A stretch of 64,000 bases of DNA. It comes from Peribacillus simplex (GTDB lineage Bacteria > Bacillota > Bacilli > Bacillales > DSM-1321). The DNA is taken from NCBI RefSeq assembly GCF_030123325.1, contig NZ_CP126106.1, positions 1,082,001 to 1,146,000 on the forward strand, written 5' to 3'. The number at the start of each line of letters is the position of its first letter. Within the stretch, counting starts at the first letter, position 1. Shown here one piece after another: positions 48,819 to 58,417 of this stretch. Made by a program: the position numbers and the translations under genes. A model generated the notes under the pieces. It ran no database searches, was not told the origin of the DNA, and saw nothing but the letters and a program-made list of their open reading frames with translations.

Positions 48819-49931
48819 ATGGAAAAGACGGGAAACCCAATAATGAAAGCGTATTCAAATGAGGTTGAGCCGGAAATATTTCGTGTATTGACTCCTGATG
48901 GGGAAATCATTGAAACGATTGATGGAAAAATCGATAAATCACTTATGTTAAAGATGTATGAGGGTATGCTCCTGCTCAGAACATTTGACCGAAAATCAAT
49001 TAATCTCCAGCGCCAAGGCAGGATTGGAACTTATGCACCATTTGAAGGACAGGAGGCATCCCAGGTAGGAAGCGCTTTAGCGTTGTCGGCGGGGGATTGG
49101 ATGTTTCCCACATACCGTGATCATGGAGCGGCAATCATTCATGGGCAGGAATTATACCGTGTTTTCCTATACTGGATGGCGCATTTTGATGGCTCGATTT
49201 GTCCAGAAGGAAAAAGGATATTGCCTCCAAGTGTTCCAATTGCCACTCAAATGGTTCATGCCGTTGGAACGGCTTGGGCAAGTAAGATTAGAGGAGAAAA
49301 GAATGTTAGCATTGCTTATTTTGGTGATGGAGCAACTTCTGAAGGGGACTTTCATGAGGCACTGAATTTTGCTGGCGTTTATAAAACCCCAACAATCTTT
49401 TTCTGCCAAAATAATGGCTACGCGATCAGTGTCCCTTTTGAAAAGCAATCTGCATCCAAAACAATATCCCAGCGGGCTGCAGCTTATGACATCCATGGGG
49501 TGCGTGTGGATGGAAATGATATTTTTGCAGTATGGCTGACTGTAAAGCAGGCTGTCGAAAGAGCGCTTAAAGGGGAAGGACCTACATTAATCGAAGCCAT
49601 TACCTTTCGTTATGGCGCCCATACTACTGCAGACAATCCGAACATATATCGCGATCAGGACGAAGTTTCAACGTTCTGGAGGGAAAACCGGGATCCCATT
49701 ACACGTCTTAGAAAGTATTTGATTAAAGAGGGTCACTGGAATGAAGAGCAGGAGGAATTGGCGTTAAAACAATTCAACGAATTGATTGATGCTCACCTTC
49801 AAAAAGCCGAAGGGTATCCAAAATCCGACCCGCTCGAAATGTTTAACCATGTATATGCCGAGGAGTCATGGCATTTAAAGGAACAGAAGCAGGAATTGAA
49901 CCAAATCTTAAGGAAAGGCGGGAAGAAATAA
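48819..49931 (+). CDS. 2-oxo acid dehydrogenase E1 component, alpha subunit
   Basis: A 370-residue ThDP-binding subunit. It shows IGTYAPFEGQEASQVGSALAL, the PTYRDHGAAIIHG loop, and the ThDP/Mg motif YFGDGATSEGDFHEALNFAGV...FFCQNN. It resembles the pyruvate dehydrogenase E1 alpha of Gram-positive bacteria and related branched-chain enzymes. The ATG at 48819 follows AAGGGGAGAAATGAA. It overlaps E1 beta by one base. Neighbouring transport and aminotransferase genes suggest a 2-oxo acid from an amino acid; pyruvate remains possible. Confidence 0.92.
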   Translation: MEKTGNPIMKAYSNEVEPEIFRVLTPDGEIIETIDGKIDKSLMLKMYEGMLLLRTFDRKSINLQRQGRIGTYAPFEGQEASQVGSALALSAGDWMFPTYRDHGAAIIHGQELYRVFLYWMAHFDGSICPEGKRILPPSVPIATQMVHAVGTAWASKIRGEKNVSIAYFGDGATSEGDFHEALNFAGVYKTPTIFFCQNNGYAISVPFEKQSASKTISQRAAAYDIHGVRVDGNDIFAVWLTVKQAVERALKGEGPTLIEAITFRYGAHTTADNPNIYRDQDEVSTFWRENRDPITRLRKYLIKEGHWNEEQEELALKQFNELIDAHLQKAEGYPKSDPLEMFNHVYAEESWHLKEQKQELNQILRKGGKK

Positions 49932-50914
49932 TGGGCAAAAATTTAACGATGCTCCAGGCCATTACGGAAGCGATGGACCAAATGCTGGGTCATGATGATC
50001 GCGTGATGATCATGGGTGAGGATATTGGAGTGAATGGCGGGGTTTTTCGATCGACGGAAGGACTTTATGAGAAGTATGGAAAAGATCGAGTCGTTGATAC
50101 GCCATTAGCTGAATCGGGAATCATCGGCTCTGCCATTGGTTTAGCCCTTAACGGAATGCTGCCCATAGTAGAGATACAGTTTCTCGCCTTTATTTATCCG
50201 GGATTCGAACAACTCGTTTCCCATGCTGCCCGTATGAGGTATCGCACCCGTGGGCAATTTGGGGTTCCCCTTTTAATCCGTACTCCATATGGTGCAGGAA
50301 TCAGGGGCCCCGAACTGCATTCCGAAAGTGTCGAAACCTTTTTTGCCCATACCCCGGGTTTAAAGGTGGTTGCACCAAGTAATCCATATGATGCAAAAGG
50401 GCTGCTCATTTCAGCCCTTGAAGATCCAGATCCGGTGATTTTTTTGGAACCGACTAAATTGTATCGGGCTTTCAAGGAAGAAGTTCCCGACGAGATGTAC
50501 AGGATACCAATCGGTCAAGCAAAAGTGGTCCAGGAGGGAAGTGACCTGACCATATATGCATGGGGGGCCATGTTAAGGGAGGCATTGAATGCCGCGAAGA
50601 AGATTGAAGCAGAAAAAGGCTGGAAGTGTGAAGTGGTCGATCTGCGAACATTATACCCTTTAGATAGGGATACGATCGTGCAATCCATCAAAAAGACAGG
50701 TCGTGCATTGATCGTCCATGAAGCCCATAAGACTGCCGGATTAGGTGCGGAGATTATCTCCATCATTAATGATGAAGCTCTTATTTACCTGAAAGCGCCG
50801 ATTAAGCGTGTAACAGGATTTGATGTACCGGTTCCGCCGTTTACAATAGAAGATCATTATTTACCGACTGTTGACCGTGTAAAACAAGGAATTGTCGAAA
50901 CGTTATCATTTTAA
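49931..50914 (+). CDS. 2-oxo acid dehydrogenase E1 component, beta subunit
   Basis: A 327-residue beta subunit. Typical stretches are VMIMGEDIGVNGGVFRSTEGLYEKYG, DTPLAESGIIGSAIGLALNG, RTPYGAGIRGPELHSES and the C-terminal domain APIKRVTGFDVPVPPF. With the alpha subunit it forms the heterotetramer that decarboxylates the oxo acid and acylates the lipoyl group. The ATG overlaps the alpha stop codon (TAATG). I rejected the longer frame from 49868. Confidence 0.94.
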   Translation: MGKNLTMLQAITEAMDQMLGHDDRVMIMGEDIGVNGGVFRSTEGLYEKYGKDRVVDTPLAESGIIGSAIGLALNGMLPIVEIQFLAFIYPGFEQLVSHAARMRYRTRGQFGVPLLIRTPYGAGIRGPELHSESVETFFAHTPGLKVVAPSNPYDAKGLLISALEDPDPVIFLEPTKLYRAFKEEVPDEMYRIPIGQAKVVQEGSDLTIYAWGAMLREALNAAKKIEAEKGWKCEVVDLRTLYPLDRDTIVQSIKKTGRALIVHEAHKTAGLGAEIISIINDEALIYLKAPIKRVTGFDVPVPPFTIEDHYLPTVDRVKQGIVETLSF

Positions 50915-50943
50915 TTGTGATAAAGGGAGAAGGAGGATGACGC

Positions 50944-52215
50944 ATGATGGAATTTAAACTTCCTGATGTAGGGGAAGGGATGCATGAAGGGGAAATTATC
51001 CAATGGCTCATCAAAGAAGGGGAGGCGGTAAAACAGGACCAACCCATTGTTGAGGTGCAAACGGATAAAGTCAATGCGGAATTGACGGCTCCTGCAGCGG
51101 GAGTGGTGAAGAAAATATTTTTTTCCGAAGGGGATATCGTGGAAGTGGGAACCACTATATTCACAATTCAGGAAGAGAACGATGTGTCAGTTCCGGATAA
51201 AAAGATGATTGACGAAGAAATCCAAGGCGTTCAATCTGTTGATGTAAAAGTAAATGCAGAGCATATTACGACTAAACAGCATGTAGTGCGTGCGTTGGCA
51301 ACACCATTCGTTCGTCAATTGGCGAGGGAAATGAAGGTTGATATCGAGAAGGTTAAAGGCTCCGGTCCGGCTGGGCGAATTACCGAAAGTGACCTGAAGC
51401 AGTTTAAAGAAAATAACTCGATTACACTAAATGCCAAACATCATGACAACAAGATGGCTCAAGAGATGGCCCTGATGAAGGGTGCCATCCAGGCAAAAGG
51501 AATGGGAAATGAGTGGGAAGAGAGGATTCCGCTTAAAGGCATTCGAAAAAAAATCGCTGAACATATGGTAAAGTCGGTTTCGACCATTCCTCATGTAACC
51601 CATGTAGATGAATTGGAAATGGACCAATTGAAGGAATTTAAAAATCAGTTAAAGGAGTACTCCGATGATAAGGATATTAAGTTGACTTTTTTGCCATTTT
51701 TCGTTAAAGCCATTGTCATCGCCTTAAAGGAGTTCAAAACATTAAACGCTTCAATTGATGAAAAGACCAATGAAATCATCCTGAAGAATTATTATCATAT
51801 TGGGATTGCGACCAATACAGAAGAGGGTCTCATAGTTCCAGTCATAAAACATGCCGATCAAAAGACCATTTTCCAACTGGCTGATGAAATCAGGCAATTG
51901 GCAGCCCAAGCCCGAGAAGGGAAGTTGAGCATAGATCAAATCACAGGCAGTACATTTACCATCAGCAATGTAGGACCGATCGGAGGGATGCACGCGACCC
52001 CGATCATTAACTATCCGGAAGCGGCCATACTAGCTTTGCATAAAATGGAACATCGCATGGTCGTTCGCGATTTGGAAGGTGTTATCCGTTTAATGATGAA
52101 TATGTCTCTTTCATTCGATCATCGTTTGATTGATGGGGTAACAGCGGTGCATTTTACCAATAGAATCAAGGAATTGCTGGAAAATCCAATTCGTTTAGTT
52201 GTGGAGATGAGATAA
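50944..52215 (+). CDS. 2-oxo acid dehydrogenase E2 (dihydrolipoamide acyltransferase)
   Basis: A 423-residue E2 with one lipoyl domain (1-78; lipoyl Lys in EVQTDKVNAELTAP), a Pro/Lys-poor linker, a peripheral subunit-binding domain (ATPFVRQLAREMKVDIEKVKG, about 118-155) and the catalytic domain. The active-site motif is SFDHRLIDGVTAVHF near the end, preceded by FTISNVGPIGGMHATPIIN. It transfers the acyl group to CoA and forms the core of the complex. The ribosome-binding site is GAGAAGGAGGATGACGC; ATG at 50944 or 50947. Confidence 0.95.
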   Translation: MMEFKLPDVGEGMHEGEIIQWLIKEGEAVKQDQPIVEVQTDKVNAELTAPAAGVVKKIFFSEGDIVEVGTTIFTIQEENDVSVPDKKMIDEEIQGVQSVDVKVNAEHITTKQHVVRALATPFVRQLAREMKVDIEKVKGSGPAGRITESDLKQFKENNSITLNAKHHDNKMAQEMALMKGAIQAKGMGNEWEERIPLKGIRKKIAEHMVKSVSTIPHVTHVDELEMDQLKEFKNQLKEYSDDKDIKLTFLPFFVKAIVIALKEFKTLNASIDEKTNEIILKNYYHIGIATNTEEGLIVPVIKHADQKTIFQLADEIRQLAAQAREGKLSIDQITGSTFTISNVGPIGGMHATPIINYPEAAILALHKMEHRMVVRDLEGVIRLMMNMSLSFDHRLIDGVTAVHFTNRIKELLENPIRLVVEMR

Positions 52216-53640
52216 ATGGTAGTAGGGGAAGTTGCTGTAGAGACGGATGTCATCATCATTGGAGGAGGTCCGGGAGGATATGCTGCGGCTATCCGTCTCG
52301 GCCAGTTAGGAAAATCGGTCGTGCTGGTTGAAAAGGATAAGCTGGGCGGGGTTTGCCTTAATCGGGGCTGTATACCTTCAAAGGCATTAATTCACACAGC
52401 TGATCAATACCAAAGGCTTAACGATTTAGGGAAAATGGGAATCCGGCTATCCCAGGAAAGAACCACTATGGACTTGGGAGTCTGGCAGGATTGGAAAGCG
52501 GGCATCACATCTCAGTTGAGGCAAGGAATTGCCCATTTGTGTAAGGAGAATGGAGTGACGGTGGTTAAAGGTCAAGCAGCCTTTTTATCCGATGACCGTA
52601 TTGGAGTTGAAACCGATGGCGATTTTGAAACCTACAAGTTTGAACAGGCAATTATTGCCACGGGGTCCAGACCTTTCATTCCATCCTTCATTAAAGTGGA
52701 TGGGGAATATATATTGGATTCAACATCATCTTTGCAGCTGCAGGAAGTTCCATCAAGCTTGTCGATCATTGGCGGTGGATATATCGGAATCGAATTGGGA
52801 ATGGCATTTGCAAAGCTAGGTACTAAAGTGACCATCATTGAAATGGCCAATCGCATACTCCCCCAAATTGCTGAAAACCTGGTAAAGGAAGTCACCCGGA
52901 ATGCCAAGAAGCTTGGGGTGAATATCAAAACATCCACGAGGGTAGAAAAGGCGAGTGTAGTGGATGGTCATGTACACCTTCATGTATCCTCGGAAGAACA
53001 GGGGGCGGAAGTGGTCGTGAGTGAAAAGACCCTGGTTACAATTGGCAGGATACCTAACACTGAAGAAATTGGCCTGAATCGGGCTGGAGTTACAGTTGGT
53101 GAAAAAGGCCATATAGCAGTGGATATGGAATGTCGTACAAATGTGCCGCACATCTTTGCCATCGGTGATACTACACCTGGTCCAGCTCTTGCCCATCGAG
53201 CGTCCAAACAGGGAATAGTGGCAGCTGAAGTGATAGGGGGGCTGCCAAGTGCAGTTGACTCACCTAATGTTCCCTATGTAATCTTCTCGGACCCACAAAT
53301 TGCTGGTGTTGGTTTAAGCCGTGAAGAAGCTGAACAACAGGGCTACAGCGTCAAAGTCGGCAAATTTCCGTTCAGTGCCAATGGAAGGGCGCTTGCAACG
53401 AATGAAACGGAAGGATTTGCTGAAGTGATCGTGGATGCCGATAACCACATATTGCTCGGAATGCATATGGTAGGTGCTGATGCTTCCAACCTTATAGGTG
53501 AAGGGGTGCTTGCCCTTGAGCTGGCGGCTAGGGTCGAAGATATAGCCCTGATCATGCATCCACATCCAACTTTGACTGAGGGGTGGATGGAAGCGGCTGA
53601 GGCAGTTTTGGGACATGCAATCCACATCGTAAATAAGTAG
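52216..53640 (+). CDS. lpdA: Dihydrolipoyl dehydrogenase (E3)
   Basis: A 474-residue E3. The FAD site is DVIIIGGGPGGYAAAIRLGQLG, the redox disulfide GGVCLNRGCIPSKAL (about 50-64), the NAD site IIGGGYIGIELGMAFAKLG, and the C-terminal active site HPHPTLTEGWMEAA. It reoxidises dihydrolipoyl groups with NAD+. It starts directly after the E2 stop codon with GGAGATGAGATAA as ribosome-binding site. Confidence 0.96.
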   Translation: MVVGEVAVETDVIIIGGGPGGYAAAIRLGQLGKSVVLVEKDKLGGVCLNRGCIPSKALIHTADQYQRLNDLGKMGIRLSQERTTMDLGVWQDWKAGITSQLRQGIAHLCKENGVTVVKGQAAFLSDDRIGVETDGDFETYKFEQAIIATGSRPFIPSFIKVDGEYILDSTSSLQLQEVPSSLSIIGGGYIGIELGMAFAKLGTKVTIIEMANRILPQIAENLVKEVTRNAKKLGVNIKTSTRVEKASVVDGHVHLHVSSEEQGAEVVVSEKTLVTIGRIPNTEEIGLNRAGVTVGEKGHIAVDMECRTNVPHIFAIGDTTPGPALAHRASKQGIVAAEVIGGLPSAVDSPNVPYVIFSDPQIAGVGLSREEAEQQGYSVKVGKFPFSANGRALATNETEGFAEVIVDADNHILLGMHMVGADASNLIGEGVLALELAARVEDIALIMHPHPTLTEGWMEAAEAVLGHAIHIVNK

Positions 53641-54005
53641 GAAAAGGTAAAGTCATGGGGATTGCCAATGTAGTCCCCGATTAAAGTGTTTTATTTGATG
53701 GAGTCAAAAACCTGGTAATTGGTCCGAAAGGCAAGGCAATCAGCAAATTCACTCCACTTCGAAAATCTGTCCCGGCGTTTGACCAAACAGGAGCCGTATG
53801 GCCTGCGATTTTATTCCACTTGTAAAACGAACGGCATATTGATATCATTTTTACTTTGGGGAAGTATGAAAAAAAGTTTTCAAGAAGGCTTTGCATCCTT
53901 CCACTCCTAAACCATAACGGTTGATGGGCTAACTTATCCATTCGCCATTCAACGATTGGGTTTAATTTTTTATATGAAATTTATGGAATGAAGGAGGCAA
54001 ATGTA
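53641..54005. other. Intergenic region without a convincing gene
   Basis: 365 bases between the E3 gene and the permease. Open frames on both strands lack ribosome-binding sites and known domains. A palindrome-like terminator for the operon is not obvious. Confidence 0.4.
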
Positions 54006-55385
54006 ATGGAGTCAAATGGTGGGTCACTGCAAAAGAAATTATTGCCGCGGCATATTAGCATGATGGCAATGGGAGGGGCAATAGGTACCGGGATTTTTAA
54101 AGGAAGTGCCGAAACCATATCATTAGCAGGGCCAGGAGTCATATTCACTTATATTTTTGCAGGATTATTACTGCTTGTAGTCATGGGTGCTATAGCGGAA
54201 ATGGCAATTGTCTATCCAAATACGAATATGAAAGGTTTCGTTCGGAAAGCATTCGGTAACCGCTTTTCATTCATCATAGGCTGGATGTATTGTTTCATGT
54301 GGCTATCCGTATGTGTCATTGAGGTAGTGGTGGCAGGAAGCTTTTTGCAGTATTGGCTCCCAGCAATCCCGCTTTGGATATTAAGTTTAGGGTGTGCTGC
54401 TTTCATCATTGGGATTAACATGATGAATGTCAAAAATTATGGTGAATTCGAATTTTGGTTTGCTGGCATTAAAATTACAATGATCATCGTATTCATCATA
54501 TTGGGAGCCTGTATTTTATTTGGAGTCATCCCAAGCGGCGGATCTAATTATCTACAAAACTTCACCGGGCATGGAGGATTTTTCCCAAATGGGTGGATGT
54601 CCATCTTTTCGGCATTACTGATCGTCATGTTCTCCTATGGTGGTTCAGAGTTAATAGGGGTGACGGTAACCGAAGCAAAGGATGCGGAACGCATTTTACC
54701 GAAGGTCATTAAAAACTATATTTGGAGAGTCGTATTATTTTTCACCTTACCGATACTTGTAATCTGCGGTTTGATTCCTTGGAACGAAATTAGCGACCAG
54801 GCAAGTCCGTTTGTACAAGTTTTGTCAATGTCCGGTTTTCAGGGATCTGCACATATCATGAATTTCATTTTAATTACGGCCGTCTTATCTGCCGCTAACT
54901 CTGGAATATATGGGTGTACCCGCATGCTGCATTCTTTGGCTGCAGAAGGGGAAGCTCCCAAGTCGTTCTCTTATGTATCAAAAAATGGTGTTCCTTTGTA
55001 TAGTTTGATATTAAGTGCATTTGTATTGATCGTCGGCTCCATGGTTACTTTCGTTGCACAGGACAAGGCATTTACTTTATTAATGGCGTTTCCAGGTTTT
55101 GTAGTATCCCTTGTATGGATCAGCATCTGTTTAGCGCAGCTAAAACTTCGCAATTCATATCCCAAAGCCCCGAGTTTTAAATTGTGGGGATTTCCATATG
55201 TAACCTTGTTTGCCGTAATCACCTTAAGCATCATTTGTGTAACGTTCGTGTTCAATGAACAGAATCGGATCAGCATCATTGCTTGCCTGATTGTCTTGGC
55301 TTCATTAATCTCGATTTCCATTTTTAAATTTAAAAGTGGGGATTTGCAGGAAACAACGATGATAGAAAAGGATATTGCTAAATAA
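54006..55385 (+). CDS. APC-family amino acid permease
   Basis: A 459-residue transporter with 12 expected membrane segments. The amino acid permease signature begins PRHISMMAMGGAIGTGIFKGSAETISLAGPG, and GGSELIGVTVTEAKDAERILPKVIKN follows TM6. It resembles the aromatic/S-methylmethionine/proline-type AAT group. The substrate is not determined. The ATG at 54006 follows AAGGAGGCAAATGTA. Its position between the oxo acid dehydrogenase and the aminotransferase fits amino-acid import for catabolism. Confidence 0.92.
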   Translation: MESNGGSLQKKLLPRHISMMAMGGAIGTGIFKGSAETISLAGPGVIFTYIFAGLLLLVVMGAIAEMAIVYPNTNMKGFVRKAFGNRFSFIIGWMYCFMWLSVCVIEVVVAGSFLQYWLPAIPLWILSLGCAAFIIGINMMNVKNYGEFEFWFAGIKITMIIVFIILGACILFGVIPSGGSNYLQNFTGHGGFFPNGWMSIFSALLIVMFSYGGSELIGVTVTEAKDAERILPKVIKNYIWRVVLFFTLPILVICGLIPWNEISDQASPFVQVLSMSGFQGSAHIMNFILITAVLSAANSGIYGCTRMLHSLAAEGEAPKSFSYVSKNGVPLYSLILSAFVLIVGSMVTFVAQDKAFTLLMAFPGFVVSLVWISICLAQLKLRNSYPKAPSFKLWGFPYVTLFAVITLSIICVTFVFNEQNRISIIACLIVLASLISISIFKFKSGDLQETTMIEKDIAK

Positions 55386-55394
55386 ATTCACAAA

Positions 55395-55434
55395 AAAGAT
55401 ACGACATGGGCAAAGGCGTCCATGTCGTATCTTT
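55395..55434. terminator. Terminator between the permease and hisC
   Basis: AAGATACGACATGG and CCATGTCGTATCTT form a perfect 14-bp stem. Confidence 0.93.
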
Positions 55435-55475
55435 CATTAATAATCATCGATATACTGCAACTTCATTTCGATCGT

Positions 55476-56588
55476 TCATGTACCTGACGTTTCATTGATT
55501 ATATGTTGTAAGGAGGCTATGAACCTCTCGTTTTCAAGTGGAGTGCCGATGGTCACGCGGATAGTATTTTCATAGCCTAGCAAATGACCGGAACGGATGA
55601 TGACACCTTGAATTAATAACTTCTCAAAAATGTTCCTGCCAGGCTGGTTCAGTTTAACCATCAAGAAGTTGGCATGTGAAGGGAAGAATGTTAATCCCAT
55701 CTTGCTTAGTTCGTTTTCTAAATATCTTCTTCCTTCCTCATTCTTACGAACACATTTCTCGACAAATGGATGGTCGTCGAGGGAAGCGAATGCCGCAGCC
55801 TGTGCTAAACGATTGGTATTGAAGGGTTCCTTCACTTTAACTAGCTCTTGTATGATGGAAGCATCCATTAAACCGTATCCAATCCTTAATGCAGCCAGTC
55901 CATAAATCTTTGAAAAAGTGCGTAAGATGACCAGATTTGAATGCATATTTAAAAGTGGCAAGGTTTCTAAATATTCTGCATCATCGACATATTCATAGTA
56001 TGCTTCATCAATGATCAGTAAAATATGTTTCGGCACCTTCTCGATAAAAGAGCGTAACTTTTCTTTTTGAACGATCGTTCCTGTCGGATTATTGGGATTA
56101 CAGACAAATATCATTCTTGTTTTTTCTGTTATGGCATCATAGATCCCCTCCAGGTCATGTACACCATTAATAAGAGGTATCTTTACTGGTGTGCCGCCGT
56201 CAATCAATACATTCGTTTCATATCGTGGAAATGTCACATCAGCCATGATGACTTCATCATTTTGTTGGATATAGGTTCGTGTTAACAAACGAATCACTTC
56301 ATCAGATCCATTGCCTAAAATGATATGATCTTTATTGATATTCAATTTCCTTGCCAACTTTTCAGCTAATGCAGGTGCCATACCTTCAGGATAAAAGGAG
56401 GTTTGCTCCATTTCGGTAATCATGGCTTCTTTTGCTAGAGCTGAGCAACCGAATGGATTCTCATTGGATGCCAATTTAACGATCGTTTCAAGACCGAGTT
56501 CACGTTGCACCTCTTCAATTGGCTTGCCGGAAACATATGGGCTGATGCTTTCGATGTTTTGTCGAACCGGGATTTTCGTAAAGGTCAA
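55476..56588 (-). CDS. hisC: Histidinol-phosphate/aromatic aminotransferase
   Basis: A 370-residue fold-type I PLP aminotransferase of the HisC type: KLASNENPFG near the start, ILGNGSDEVIRLL, VCNPNNPTGT, IIDEAYYEY and the PLP Lys in RTFSKIYGLAALRIGYG. It would transaminate imidazole-acetol phosphate with glutamate, or aromatic oxo acids. No other histidine genes are near, so a catabolic or aromatic role is possible. The start is TTG after GGAGGAACCTGCA. It is divergent from an Lrp regulator. Confidence 0.88.
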   Translation of the reverse strand: MTFTKIPVRQNIESISPYVSGKPIEEVQRELGLETIVKLASNENPFGCSALAKEAMITEMEQTSFYPEGMAPALAEKLARKLNINKDHIILGNGSDEVIRLLTRTYIQQNDEVIMADVTFPRYETNVLIDGGTPVKIPLINGVHDLEGIYDAITEKTRMIFVCNPNNPTGTIVQKEKLRSFIEKVPKHILLIIDEAYYEYVDDAEYLETLPLLNMHSNLVILRTFSKIYGLAALRIGYGLMDASIIQELVKVKEPFNTNRLAQAAAFASLDDHPFVEKCVRKNEEGRRYLENELSKMGLTFFPSHANFLMVKLNQPGRNIFEKLLIQGVIIRSGHLLGYENTIRVTIGTPLENERFIASLQHIINETSGT

Positions 56589-56761
56589 TGCAGGTTCCTC
56601 CCTTTTGTAAATTCTGAATTTTCTTTTTCTATTGGATTATTTTAATGATAGAATATTAACTGATAAAATTACATACAAAAAAGAATGTATTTTTCACTAT
56701 CCATACAACATTTTAAAGAAATATAAGCTTATATTCCTTCATTATGAAAGGCGGTTGCTTC

Positions 56762-57229
56762 ATGGATGAAATAGATGTCAGTTTACTGGAACTTTTACAA
56801 AAGGATGGACGCATTACGATTAGTGAACTATCGAAGAAATTGGCTCTCAGTCGACCTAGCATCTCTGAACGTATGTATCGCCTGCAAGAAAAGGGGATCA
56901 TTGAGGGATTCAGTGCAAGGGTATCACCTCTGGCAATAGGAAGAGGTGTACTTGTGTTCATTCAGGTGAGTGAACTTAAGGTTCCAGTATCCGATTTTGA
57001 GCAATTGGTGAAAAATGATTTAGACATTATCGAGTGCCATCGTGTAACAGGAACCGTTGGATATTTTTTGAAAGCGGCTTTGGCTGATATGGACAGCATG
57101 AGATTACTGATAGATCGATTAATACCCTATGGACATCTGAATACATCCGTGGTTTTGACATCCCCGGTACCTTCCCGCTCCATCCTTCCTAGGATCAATG
57201 AAATGGAGGATCATGGTGCGAAATCCTAG
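56762..57229 (+). CDS. Lrp/AsnC-family regulator (1)
   Basis: A 155-residue Lrp/AsnC regulator. N-terminal helix-turn-helix (LLQKDGRITISELSKKLALSRPSISERMYRLQEKGIIEGF) and C-terminal ligand-binding RAM domain (ECHRVTGTVGYFLKAALADMDSM). Such proteins respond to amino acids. It is divergent from hisC, so it may control it and the permease. The ATG at 56762 follows GAAAGGCGGTTGCTTC. Confidence 0.92.
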   Translation: MDEIDVSLLELLQKDGRITISELSKKLALSRPSISERMYRLQEKGIIEGFSARVSPLAIGRGVLVFIQVSELKVPVSDFEQLVKNDLDIIECHRVTGTVGYFLKAALADMDSMRLLIDRLIPYGHLNTSVVLTSPVPSRSILPRINEMEDHGAKS

Positions 57230-57281
57230 GTGGAATTTCAACCGATCCTTGTAAATGGGTTTGCACATGAAGGTTTAACAG

Positions 57282-57315
57282 AAAGGAACGAGGCACGGTG
57301 CCTGTTCCTTTTTTG
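57282..57315. terminator. Terminator after Lrp (1)
   Basis: AAAGGAAC and GTTCCTTT arms with inner GGCAC/GTGCC are followed by T residues; serves the convergent gene too. Confidence 0.85.
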
Positions 57316-57321
57316 GTGTTA

Positions 57322-57717
57322 TTATAAATCCATCAAAGCCCCGAAATATTGCTGGGCTGTTGTAAAACAAATGAATGCCAATAGTTCAGAAATCTCTTCG
57401 TCACTGAATGCCTCCTTCAATACTTGGAAAAACTTTTCCTCCGTTTTTTCACGTTGTAAGAGGAACACTTCCGCAAAGGCTATTGCATAACTTTCTTTCA
57501 TATCTTCAGGCTTTAGTGGAATCCCTTTTGCCTGACAATAGGAGCAGCCATTACCGTATGCCAGGACCCTTCTGACGTTTTCCTTTAACTTCTTTGAAAG
57601 TTTCCCATCTGCAGATATGCAATCTGAGAGGTCCGACCATTTATGCGAAATCTCTTCAGCATGAAATAATCTTTGAAATGGACTGGATCCCTGCGATGAT
57701 TTTTTTATTCTTGTCAT
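57322..57717 (-). CDS. AhpD-like carboxymuconolactone decarboxylase family protein
   Basis: A 131-residue all-helical protein with a CxxC redox motif in RRVLAYGNGCSYCQAKG (about residues 57-60), as in AhpD/CMD proteins, and a helix EVFLLQREKTEEKFF after it. It may act as a peroxidase or a hydroperoxide reductase partner. The start ATG at 57717 is 8 bases after AAAGGAGAG; the ATG at 57723 is too close. Function in this context is unknown. Confidence 0.75.
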   Translation of the reverse strand: MTRIKKSSQGSSPFQRLFHAEEISHKWSDLSDCISADGKLSKKLKENVRRVLAYGNGCSYCQAKGIPLKPEDMKESYAIAFAEVFLLQREKTEEKFFQVLKEAFSDEEISELLAFICFTTAQQYFGALMDL

Positions 57718-57835
57718 GAACATCTCTCCTTTGAGATAATCCTAATATAAAAATCCAGGAATTTTAATTCCGTTCGTAAAGTATTAAGGTTTAATAATGA
57801 ATGAATGTAAAGAAAAGAAGGGGAATTTTTGTATA

Positions 57836-58264
57836 ATGAAAATTGATGAAAAAGACCAGAGCATCCTTGCTGAATTAACGTTGAATAGCCGAATTTCCAT
57901 GAGGGAATTGGCAAAGAAAGTAAAGCTCTCCGCTCCCACCGTTGCCGAACGGGTAAGGCAAATGGAGTCGTTCGGGGTCATTAAAGGGTATGTGGCCGAG
58001 ATTGATCATAAAAAGATCGGTTTTCCAATTGAGTGTATCGTGGAAGCAACGATAAAAAATGGAGAATATGAGAAATTTAAAAAGTATATCTCCAAGGTGC
58101 CGAATGTTGACTTTTGTTATCGAATTGCCGGGCAGGCTTGCTTTATGCTAAAAATCCACAGTGAGAGCCTTGAAGAAGTGGAGGAATTCATCAATCGGAC
58201 CATTCCGTTTGCGGCAACCGTCACCCATGTGATCCTTTCACAGGTGGAGAGGGAACCGGAATGA
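57836..58264 (+). CDS. lrpC: LrpC-like Lrp/AsnC-family regulator (2)
   Basis: A 142-residue protein close to B. subtilis LrpC as I recall it: LNSRISMRELAKKVKLSAPTVAERVRQMESFGVIKGY, then IECIVEATIKNGEYEKFKKYI and FCYRIAGQACFMLKIHSESLEEVEEFINRT, and PFAATVTHVILS. Helix-turn-helix about 20-60, RAM domain after it. LrpC bends DNA and affects sporulation and amino-acid metabolism. The ATG at 57836 follows GAAGGGGAATTTTTGTATA; 57797 is possible. Confidence 0.9.
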   Translation: MKIDEKDQSILAELTLNSRISMRELAKKVKLSAPTVAERVRQMESFGVIKGYVAEIDHKKIGFPIECIVEATIKNGEYEKFKKYISKVPNVDFCYRIAGQACFMLKIHSESLEEVEEFINRTIPFAATVTHVILSQVEREPE

Positions 58265-58292
58265 GTATTTTTTTCTAACATGATGTGTGCAG

Positions 58293-58320
58293 CGCCTGGA
58301 TATTTCCAGGTGTTTTTTTT
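58293..58320 (+). terminator. Terminator after lrpC
   Basis: CGCCTGG and CCAGGTG arms with one G-T pair are followed by eight T. Confidence 0.85.
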
Positions 58321-58417
58321 GCGATCAATGCTTTCGGTGATTCAATAAGAATAAGCTATCGGAATAAGGGGTACATGTAATAATGGATTCGAATCTGAAA
58401 AGGTGGGGTGAGGTATC

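Noticed and set aside
53719..53910. ORFs on both strands between the E3 gene and the permease
   Set aside because: No translation signals; composition is not convincing. The region may be eroded sequence.
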